DNA of 5,947 bases from contig JANYCP010000181.1 of the NCBI GenBank assembly GCA_025360265.1, forward strand, positions 1 through 5,947. Reading direction: 5' to 3'. The position numbers and the translations under genes were made by a program. Below, piece after piece: positions 1-5,727 of this stretch (within the stretch, counting starts at the first letter, position 1; the number at the start of each line of letters is the position of its first letter). The notes under the pieces are model-generated. The model did not search any database. It was not told the DNA's origin and worked only from the letters and a program-made list of their open reading frames with translations. The stretch comes from Gemmatimonadota bacterium (GTDB lineage: Bacteria > Gemmatimonadota > Gemmatimonadetes > Gemmatimonadales > GWC2-71-9).

Positions 1-1191
1 ATGGCCGGCTCAGCCGAGTACACAGGGGTCGATTTCTACGATATGGACGGGCTCCTCTCCGAGGAGGAGCGCGCCGTTCGTGACACTGTGCGCACCTGGG
101 TCGACGAGCAACTCATGCCGGTCATCGGCCCCTGTTACATCGAGGGACGCTTTCCGAAACAGTTGATTCCGGGGATGGCCGAGCTGGGGCTGTTCGGCGC
201 CAACCTGCCGGAAGAATATGGTTGTGCAGGGCTCAACAACGTCGCCTACGGCCTGATCATGCAGGAGCTCGAGCGCGGCGACAGCGGCATTCGTTCGTTC
301 GCGTCGGTGCAGGGTGCACTGGTGATGTATCCCATCTACCAGTTCGGTTCCGACGAACAGAAGAAGCATTGGTTGCCGTTGCTGGCATCGGGCAAGGAAA
401 TCGGTTGCTTCGGACTTACCGAACCCGATTTCGGATCGAACCCCAGTGGCATGATCACGACGGCGCGTGAGACCAAGGACGGATGGGTTCTCAACGGCGT
501 GAAGATGTGGATCACCAATGGATCACAGGCGACCGTCGCAATCATCTGGGCGAAGACCGGGGATGTCGACGATCCATCGTCGATTCGTGGCTTCATCGTG
601 CCAGCCAACACACCGGGATACACCGGCAAGGATCAGAAGGGAAAGCTTTCGCTCCGTGCATCGGATACCAGCGAAATCCATTTGCAGGACGTTCACCTGC
701 CGAAGGATGCGATCCTGCCGAAGTCGGGCGGCATCAAGTCACCGCTGATGTGCCTGACGCAGGCTCGCTACGGCATTGCCTGGGGTGGCGTCGGTGCGGC
801 AATGGCGTGTTACGATGAAGCGCGTCGCTACGCTGCCAATCGGATCATGTTCGGCAAGCCGATCGGGCAGACGCAGATTCAGCAGGAGCGGCTCGCCAAC
901 ATGCTGACTGAAATCACCAAGGCACAGCTGCTGGTGTTGCAGCTTGGTCGCCTCAAAGACCTCGGGAAGGCCACGCCGTCGCGCGTGTCGCTCGCCAAGC
1001 GCAACAACGTGAACATGGCGTGTGATATTGCCCGCGAGGCGCGCCGTCTCCTCGGCGCCAACGGAATCCTGATCGAGTATCACTCCATGCGGCACCTCGC
1101 CAATCTGGAATCGGTGTACACCTACGAAGGGACGCACGACATGCACTCGTTGATTTTGGGCCAGGAGATCACTGGCCTGGCGGCCTATTGA
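1..1191 (+). CDS. gcdH: Acyl-CoA dehydrogenase, glutaryl-CoA dehydrogenase type
   Basis: This cytosolic flavoenzyme probably oxidises and decarboxylates glutaryl-CoA to crotonyl-CoA and CO2, passing electrons to ETF. The 396-residue protein has the full acyl-CoA dehydrogenase fold. Its FAD/substrate motifs are CFGLTEPDFGSNP at about 136-148 and WITNG at 170-174, and the catalytic-base motif YEGTHD has its Glu at 376. By alignment from memory with human GCDH, Glu91, Arg98 (in ELERGDSGIR) and Tyr375 match human Glu87, Arg94 and Tyr369 around the substrate carboxylate, and Glu376 matches Glu370. This favours a decarboxylating glutaryl-CoA enzyme over a plain fatty acyl-CoA dehydrogenase. The length is normal for the family. 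The ATG is the first base of the window, so its ribosome binding site and promoter are out of view and a start further upstream cannot be excluded. The stop overlaps the etfB start by 4 nt, linking the enzyme to its electron acceptor. The family is certain; the substrate is inferred. Confidence 0.9.
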   Translation: MAGSAEYTGVDFYDMDGLLSEEERAVRDTVRTWVDEQLMPVIGPCYIEGRFPKQLIPGMAELGLFGANLPEEYGCAGLNNVAYGLIMQELERGDSGIRSFASVQGALVMYPIYQFGSDEQKKHWLPLLASGKEIGCFGLTEPDFGSNPSGMITTARETKDGWVLNGVKMWITNGSQATVAIIWAKTGDVDDPSSIRGFIVPANTPGYTGKDQKGKLSLRASDTSEIHLQDVHLPKDAILPKSGGIKSPLMCLTQARYGIAWGGVGAAMACYDEARRYAANRIMFGKPIGQTQIQQERLANMLTEITKAQLLVLQLGRLKDLGKATPSRVSLAKRNNVNMACDIAREARRLLGANGILIEYHSMRHLANLESVYTYEGTHDMHSLILGQEITGLAAY

Positions 1192-1937
1192 AAATCGCCG
1201 TCTGCCTCCGCCGCGTTCCCGACACGACCGCCAAGATCGTGATTGGCGCCAGCGGATCATCCATCGATGAAGCCGGCATCAAGTTCGTCCCGAATCCGTA
1301 CGACGAGTACGCTGTCGAAGCAGCGATCGCGCTGAAGGAACAGGCCGGCGCTGGCGAGACGGTCGTCGTGGGACTCGGCGGTGACACCGTGCAGGAAACG
1401 TTGCGCACCGCACTCGCCATGGGTGTCGATCGGGCGGTGCACTTGCAGGGCGCGCCGTCAGCCGATGGTCTTGAGAATGCGCGAGTCCTCGCCGATCACC
1501 TGCGCGGTGGCGGCTATGACGCGATCCTGTTCGGCAAGCTGGCCGTGGACGACTACGGGCAGCAGACCGGTGCGATGGTGGCCGAGCTGCTGGAACTGCC
1601 GTGCGCGACAGCGATCACGAAGCTCGTGGTGGCCGACGGACGTGCCAGCGTTGAACGTGAGGTGGAAGGTGGCGTGGAGCCGGCGAGTTGTGCGCTCCCC
1701 GCGGTCTTTACCTGTGACAAGGGATTGAACAATCCGCGGCTGCCATCACTCAAGGGCATCATGGCGGCCAAGAAGAAGCCGCTCGAAATCACGCCCGTGA
1801 CGGTTGCTGCTGGCGGAGTGACCATCGTGTCACTCGCGCTGCCGCCCGAACGCGCCGCCGGAAGAATAGTTGGTGAAGGCGCCGCTGCTGTTCCGGCGCT
1901 CATGCAGTTGCTCACCGCTGAAGCGAAGGTGATCTGA
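1188..1937 (+). CDS. etfB: Electron transfer flavoprotein subunit beta
   Basis: EtfB is the small subunit of the soluble ETF heterodimer, which takes electrons from acyl-CoA dehydrogenases and delivers them to ETF-QO. The protein has 249 residues, normal for the family. It begins MKIAVCLRRVPDT, then has NPYDEYAVEAA at about 36-46, an AMP-site segment GKLAVDDYGQQTG at 116-128, and VEREVEGGVEP at 155-165. These are followed by the dehydrogenase-docking loop RLPSLKGIMAAKKK at 184-197. Leu188 aligns with human Leu195, the anchor residue for acyl-CoA dehydrogenases. The DD..QQTG form fits the canonical AMP-binding ETF, not the bifurcating FixA type, whose motif has IDGD..QVGP. The start is TTG at 1188-1190, overlapping the upstream TGA (TTGA). 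The next in-frame candidate would remove the conserved N-terminal strand. The nearest purine-rich stretch, CAGGAG at 1162-1167, is about 20 nt upstream, so translation probably depends on coupling to the dehydrogenase gene. Confidence 0.96.
   Translation: MKIAVCLRRVPDTTAKIVIGASGSSIDEAGIKFVPNPYDEYAVEAAIALKEQAGAGETVVVGLGGDTVQETLRTALAMGVDRAVHLQGAPSADGLENARVLADHLRGGGYDAILFGKLAVDDYGQQTGAMVAELLELPCATAITKLVVADGRASVEREVEGGVEPASCALPAVFTCDKGLNNPRLPSLKGIMAAKKKPLEITPVTVAAGGVTIVSLALPPERAAGRIVGEGAAAVPALMQLLTAEAKVI
1927..1934 (+). promoter_or_regulatory. Ribosome binding site of etfA
   Basis: AGGTGATC matches eight bases of the usual complement to the 3' end of 16S rRNA. It lies inside the end of etfB and finishes 5 nt before the ATG at 1940. 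It supports that ATG as the etfA start and implies that etfA has its own good initiation signal, unlike etfB. Confidence 0.65.
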
Positions 1938-1939
1938 CC

Positions 1940-2905
1940 ATGGCCAACGTTCTCGCGGTTCTTGAAATTCGTGGTGGAACACTGCGCAAGGGCGCGGCAG
2001 AGCTGCTCGCAGCAGCACGCCGTATTGCCGATGCAGCTGGTGGCACCGTCGACGCTTTGGTGTGCGCGAATGGCGCAGTGGATACGTCTGCGCTCGGCGC
2101 TGCTGGTGCCGATCGGGTATTGCACGCGACGCACGCCGACTTCGCGACCTATTGTCCTGACGGGATGAGTGCGACAGCGGCTTCGATCGCGTCGCAGTAT
2201 CGCGCGATGGTTGTCGCGGCGACCGCGACGGGCAAGGATCTCGCGCCACGGATCGCAGCACGGGCCAATGTGCCCTGCGCCATGGATGTGACGTCAGTGG
2301 ACGCAGCCGGTGATGTGATTCGCGTGGTGCGACCGGTGTACGCTGGCAAGGCGTTGCAAACGGTGGAGCTGCGCGGCACCGCGGTGATCGCGGTGCGCCC
2401 CGGTGCGTACGCTGCAGTCAGTGCGTCGAAAGGAGGCGCGGTGGAATCGGTCGCCACGCCGGCGTTCACGCGGCGGCTTGAGGTTGGCGCCATCAAGACA
2501 TCGGACAAGGGGGCGCTCGATGTCGCCGAGGCACGCGTGGTGGTGTCCGGTGGGCGTGGTCTCGGCGATCCGAAACATTTCGCGTTGCTCGATGAACTCG
2601 CTGCGGCGTTTGGTGGCGAGGCAGCTGTGGGTGCGTCCCGCGCCGTGGTGGACGCTGGGTGGGCGGAGCATGGTGCCCAGGTGGGCCAGACCGGCAAGAC
2701 GGTGGCCCCTGAGCTATACATCGCCGTGGGCATTTCCGGAGCGATCCAGCACCTCGCGGGGATGCGGACGGCCAAGGTGATCGTCGCCATCAATCGGGAC
2801 AAGGACGCACCGATCTTCAAGGTGGCGGACTACGGGATTGTGGGCGATCTCTTCGAGGTGATGCCTGCGCTCACCGCAGCGGTGAAGGCGGCGAAGGGGC
2901 ACTAA
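1940..2905 (+). CDS. etfA: Electron transfer flavoprotein subunit alpha
   Basis: EtfA is the large ETF subunit and carries the redox-active FAD. The 321-residue protein has an N-terminal ETF domain (about 1-185), then the C-terminal FAD-binding domain. The latter shows VVSGGRGLGD at 201-210, GASRAVVDAG at 231-240, QVGQTGK at 247-253, and the ETF-alpha signature from LYIAVG to VAIN at 259-285. It ends with the APIFKVADYGIVGDLFEV block at 290-307. Arg234, Thr251 and His271 match flavin-contacting residues Arg249, Thr266 and His286 of human ETF. The length is normal and no key residue is missing. The ATG lies 2 nt after the etfB stop and has a good ribosome binding site. The two subunits are made in the usual beta-then-alpha order, which suits stoichiometric assembly. 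A 40-bp gap then separates it from the ETF-QO gene, the largest gap in the cluster. Confidence 0.97.
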   Translation: MANVLAVLEIRGGTLRKGAAELLAAARRIADAAGGTVDALVCANGAVDTSALGAAGADRVLHATHADFATYCPDGMSATAASIASQYRAMVVAATATGKDLAPRIAARANVPCAMDVTSVDAAGDVIRVVRPVYAGKALQTVELRGTAVIAVRPGAYAAVSASKGGAVESVATPAFTRRLEVGAIKTSDKGALDVAEARVVVSGGRGLGDPKHFALLDELAAAFGGEAAVGASRAVVDAGWAEHGAQVGQTGKTVAPELYIAVGISGAIQHLAGMRTAKVIVAINRDKDAPIFKVADYGIVGDLFEVMPALTAAVKAAKGH

Positions 2906-2916
2906 AGGCATATATT

Positions 2917-2950
2917 CCCACGACGTTCACAGCCAGGAGCGCGTCGTGGG
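2917..2950 (+). promoter_or_regulatory. Hairpin over the ETF-QO translation start
   Basis: CCCACGACG at 2917-2925 is the exact reverse complement of CGTCGTGGG at 2942-2950. One more U-G pair (2926/2941) could extend the 9-bp stem. The 14-16 nt loop holds AGGAG at 2935-2939, a Shine-Dalgarno sequence 6 nt before the GTG at 2946. The GTG itself lies in the 3' arm. In RNA this would expose the Shine-Dalgarno sequence and bury the start codon. The pairing and its position are seen directly; a role in controlling or tuning ETF-QO translation is inferred. It has no U tract after it, so it does not look like an intrinsic terminator. A protein-binding site on DNA is an alternative. Confidence 0.5.
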
Positions 2951-4571
2951 TGTTGTCCTTCCAGTTCGCCATCAGGTGCCACTGCCGGATACCCTCATCC
3001 AGGCCGTGCCGCCGTCGCCTGAGGCGATCGAGCTGGATGTCCTCATCGTGGGCGCCGGGCCGGCCGGACTCGCCTGCGCCATCCAGCTCGCGAAGACCTC
3101 CCCTGATCTTGCCATCGGCGTCCTCGAAAAGGCCGGCTCGCTGGGTGAACACTCGCTCTCGGGCGCCGTCATCAATCCCGTGGCCCTGCGCGCACTGTTT
3201 CCCGACAAGCGGGATGACGAATTTCCCTTCCGGCAATCGGTGTCCGGCGAGGCAGTCTACTTCATGACCGAGTCGGGATCGTCGCGCATCCCGACACCTC
3301 CTACGATGAAGAATCACGGCAACTTCACCGTCTCGCTCTGCGAGCTGGTGCGCTGGCTTGGGCTTCAGGCCGAGACACTTGGCATCAACATTTTTCCCGG
3401 TTTTCCAGCGGAATCGCTGCTGGTTGACGGGCAGCGGGTGATTGGCGTGCGCACGGTTACCGGCGGTCTCGATCGCGGTCGGAATCCAACCGACATGTTT
3501 CAGGAGCCAACCGATCTGGTGGCCAAGGTTGTGGTGCTGGCCGAAGGAACTCGCGGTCCGCTGGCGCAAGCGTGGCGCGACTGGCAGAAGGTTGGCAGCG
3601 AGAACCCGCAGATCTTTGCACTTGGCGTGAAGGAAGTGTGGGATGTCGCCAAGCCGCTCGATCGCGTCATTCACACCATGGGGTGGCCGCTTCCTCGCGA
3701 TGCGTTTGGCGGATCGTGGTGTTACCCGATGGGGCCGAATCAGATCTCGATCGGACTCGTGGTTGGTCTCGATTATCACGATGCCGGTCTTGATGTGCAT
3801 GAATCGTTGCAGCGACTCAAGCTCCACCCGTTGTTCCGGCCATTGCTCGAAGGCGGTACCATGGTGGAGTGGGGCGCCAAGACGATTCCGGAGGGCGGCT
3901 ATTACGCCATTCCCTCACGTCTGAGCGGTGATGGTTTGATGATGATCGGCGACACGGCAGGGTTCGTCGATGTGCCATCGTTGAAGGGAATTCACTACGC
4001 GATGGAATCGGGAATGCTCGCGTCCGCAACGATCGCCACCGCACTGGGCAACCAGGGAACCGGTGACGCGCAGTCGCTCGCGGCATACGATCGGGCAGTG
4101 CGTGAATCGCGCATCGTGCGCGACATGCATAGGACGCGCAACATGCGACTCGCGTTCAAGGATGGCTTTGTCGGTGGTGCGATGAAGGCGGGATTGATGA
4201 CGCTCACCGGTGGCGCGTTTCCGGGTGGACGGATTGACATGCCGGCCGACGCGGCAGCGCCGCGAGAGATGCAACCACGCCAGCCGTTCGTACCCGACAA
4301 CGTGCTGACGTTCAGCAAGGTCGATGCAGTGTTCAAGGCAGGGAACGCGACACGCGACACCATTCCCTCACACCTGATCGTTGGTCAGGATATCTCTGGC
4401 GACGTTGCGGATTTCTACGCCCATCTGTGCCCAGCCGGCGTGTATGAGCGTGACGGCGACACGCTGCGGGTCAATCCGCCCAATTGCGTGGATTGCAAGG
4501 CCACGGACGTGGTCGGACCACGATGGACGCCACGCGAAGGCGGCAGCGGCCCGAAGTACCGGTTGATGTGA
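2946..4571 (+). CDS. Electron transfer flavoprotein:quinone oxidoreductase with altered Fe-S domain
   Basis: ETF-QO (ETF dehydrogenase) is a membrane-associated flavoprotein that oxidises reduced ETF and reduces the quinone pool. The 541-residue protein is slightly shorter than the mature human enzyme. The FAD-binding Rossmann motif GAGPAG is at 36-41. Conserved blocks follow: LSGAVINP (71-78), NHGNFTVSLCELVRW (123-137), the AEGTRGPL flavin segment (199-206), GLVVGLDYH (270-278), IPEGGYYAIP (314-323) and IGDTAGFVDVPSLKG (334-348). A hydrophobic stretch near 408-424 fits the monotopic membrane contact. The C-terminal ferredoxin-like domain has Cys495 (CPAGVYE), Cys514 and Cys517 (NCVDCKATD). 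The position of the fourth cluster cysteine is Thr520, and the following loop is about four residues short compared with human. No transmembrane helix or signal peptide is evident. The GTG start has AGGAG 6 nt upstream but sits inside a hairpin. The family is certain; the cluster type is open. Confidence 0.95.
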   Translation: MGVVLPVRHQVPLPDTLIQAVPPSPEAIELDVLIVGAGPAGLACAIQLAKTSPDLAIGVLEKAGSLGEHSLSGAVINPVALRALFPDKRDDEFPFRQSVSGEAVYFMTESGSSRIPTPPTMKNHGNFTVSLCELVRWLGLQAETLGINIFPGFPAESLLVDGQRVIGVRTVTGGLDRGRNPTDMFQEPTDLVAKVVVLAEGTRGPLAQAWRDWQKVGSENPQIFALGVKEVWDVAKPLDRVIHTMGWPLPRDAFGGSWCYPMGPNQISIGLVVGLDYHDAGLDVHESLQRLKLHPLFRPLLEGGTMVEWGAKTIPEGGYYAIPSRLSGDGLMMIGDTAGFVDVPSLKGIHYAMESGMLASATIATALGNQGTGDAQSLAAYDRAVRESRIVRDMHRTRNMRLAFKDGFVGGAMKAGLMTLTGGAFPGGRIDMPADAAAPREMQPRQPFVPDNVLTFSKVDAVFKAGNATRDTIPSHLIVGQDISGDVADFYAHLCPAGVYERDGDTLRVNPPNCVDCKATDVVGPRWTPREGGSGPKYRLM

Positions 4572-5713
4572 ACGCCGTCCTCACCGAGTCCCCGGGTCGG
4601 CGTCTCTGGTCCTGGTTGACCAAGCCACCGGACGAAATTCTCGCCGACGCAGCGCGCGATGGCGAGTTGCTCGTCGCGCGCCTGCGCGTGTTCATCACCG
4701 TGCTGCTGGTGATCTCTCCGCTGCTCGCCCTGATGTTCGGCCGCGACCCGAATACCAATTTCATTGGCCTCGGCGTCGCCGTGTCGTCGATGCTCGTGGC
4801 ATTCGCGCTCGCGTACATCGTCCGGGCCACGCCGTACACCTCGCAGGTGTCTGTCGCGTCGGCCATTGTCGATGTTTCGCTGGTGTCGGCTGGCTTGCTG
4901 GCGTACTGGATCGCGAATGCGCCGCTGGTAACCAGCAATTCGCGGGTGTTGTTCGAGTGCTATTTCCTGTCGATCGGTGCATCGGCGCTCCGGTACGATG
5001 CGCGGGTCACCGCGATCGCCGGGCTGACCGCCATCGTCGAGCATCTCGGATTGTCCTGGCTGGTGTCGGCCACGGCGCGGGGGAGGGGGCTGGAGCCAGA
5101 CGCACAGTTCTACGGCGATTTCTCCTGGTCGAGCCAGATATCGCGCGCCATCGTGCTGGCGTGCATGACATTTGTTGCACTTGAACTGGTCCGCCGAGCC
5201 CAGCGGCTTCGTCACTTAAGCACCGGCGACCGCCTCACTGGCTTGTTCAACCGGGCCTATGCCGAGGAGTATCTCACCAATGAGGTGCTGCGCACGGCGC
5301 GCAGCGATTCGGCGTTGGTGATCGGAATGCTCGACGTCGATCACTTCAAGATGTTCAACGACACTCACGGTCATGCCGCGGGTGACGCGGCGCTCAAGCA
5401 CGTTGCATCGGCAATCCGGGGCAAGCTGCGTCGCACCGACACCATCGCGCGCTACGGCGGAGAGGAGTTCCTGATCGTGCTGCCGGGAACCGGCTTGACT
5501 CGCGGTCTCGAGAAGCTCGAAGAAATCCGGGTGCATATCGCACTGCACGAAGTCCGGTTGCCCAAGGGGGGTCGCGAAAAACTCACGGTGTCGATCGGGG
5601 TGGCATGTTGGGATGACGATGGCAAGACGGTCGATGAAATGCTTGATGTGGCGGACGCCCGTCTCTACGAGGCGAAACGTGCCGGGCGCAACCGGATCAC
5701 GGGGCCGGTGTAG
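4568..5713 (+). CDS. Membrane-bound diguanylate cyclase (GGDEF domain)
   Basis: This protein probably makes cyclic di-GMP from two GTP at the inner face of the cytoplasmic membrane. From the chosen start it has 381 residues. The N-terminal half holds about six hydrophobic segments (roughly 40-57, 65-86, 94-117, 128-142, 145-168 and 193-209) with no sensor domain I can name. A GGDEF domain follows at about 218-377. It has DRLTGLFNR at 221-229, metal-binding LDVDHFKMFND with Asp256, and the active-site loop GGEEF at 297-301. The inhibitory RxxD site (Arg288 to Asp291) sits five residues before GGEEF, so catalysis and product feedback both look intact. No EAL or HD-GYP domain is present. I chose GTG at 4568-4570 because it overlaps the ETF-QO stop as GTGA. 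In-frame starts at 4484 and 4523 would give overlaps of 88 and 49 bases. No strong Shine-Dalgarno sequence is visible, so translational coupling is likely. The activating signal is unknown. Confidence 0.9.
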   Translation: MNAVLTESPGRRLWSWLTKPPDEILADAARDGELLVARLRVFITVLLVISPLLALMFGRDPNTNFIGLGVAVSSMLVAFALAYIVRATPYTSQVSVASAIVDVSLVSAGLLAYWIANAPLVTSNSRVLFECYFLSIGASALRYDARVTAIAGLTAIVEHLGLSWLVSATARGRGLEPDAQFYGDFSWSSQISRAIVLACMTFVALELVRRAQRLRHLSTGDRLTGLFNRAYAEEYLTNEVLRTARSDSALVIGMLDVDHFKMFNDTHGHAAGDAALKHVASAIRGKLRRTDTIARYGGEEFLIVLPGTGLTRGLEKLEEIRVHIALHEVRLPKGGREKLTVSIGVACWDDDGKTVDEMLDVADARLYEAKRAGRNRITGPV

Positions 5714-5727
5714 CGATCGCTACCGGC
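5704..5727. terminator. Inverted repeat shared by two convergent gene ends
   Basis: GCCGG at 5704-5708 pairs with CCGGC at 5723-5727, and TAGCG at 5711-5715 pairs with CGCTA at 5718-5722, leaving a 2-nt bulge (5709-5710) on one side. The tip is very tight, so the inner pairs probably open into a GATC or CGATCG loop. Both stop codons, TAG of the cyclase and TAG of the terC-like gene, lie within it. On the plus strand it is followed only by GTTTCT, and the minus strand has no T run, so any terminator here would be weak or act by another mechanism. Confidence 0.4.

Noticed and set aside
2377..2386. A 10-bp perfect palindrome CACCGCGGTG within etfA.
   Set aside because: It sits in conserved coding sequence with no nearby gene start. 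Palindromes of this length are expected by chance in several kilobases of GC-rich DNA.
2149..2820. A 223-codon minus-strand open frame opposite etfA.
   Set aside because: Its Ala/Thr/Ser/Pro-rich translation has no recognisable domain, and etfA on the other strand is certain.
3389..3407. A short tandem-like run (TTTTTCCCGGTTTTCC) inside the ETF-QO gene.
   Set aside because: It encodes the IFPGFP segment in frame, with no third copy and no frame disruption, so I read it as ordinary coding sequence.
2871..3827. A 318-codon open frame on the minus strand opposite the start of the ETF-QO gene.
   Set aside because: Its translation shows no family motif and lies wholly opposite a strongly conserved gene. 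Long antisense frames are common in GC-rich coding DNA.
4484..4567. A 28-residue N-terminal extension of the cyclase starting inside the ETF-QO gene.
   Set aside because: It would overlap the essential Fe-S-domain coding region by 88 bases. Its basic sequence looks like an out-of-frame reading, and GTG at 4568 gives a standard 4-nt overlap.
4415..5215. A 266-codon minus-strand open frame opposite the ETF-QO end and the cyclase membrane region.
   Set aside because: It is rich in Arg, His and Gln with low-complexity runs, as expected for a shadow frame. The plus strand encodes two recognisable proteins here.
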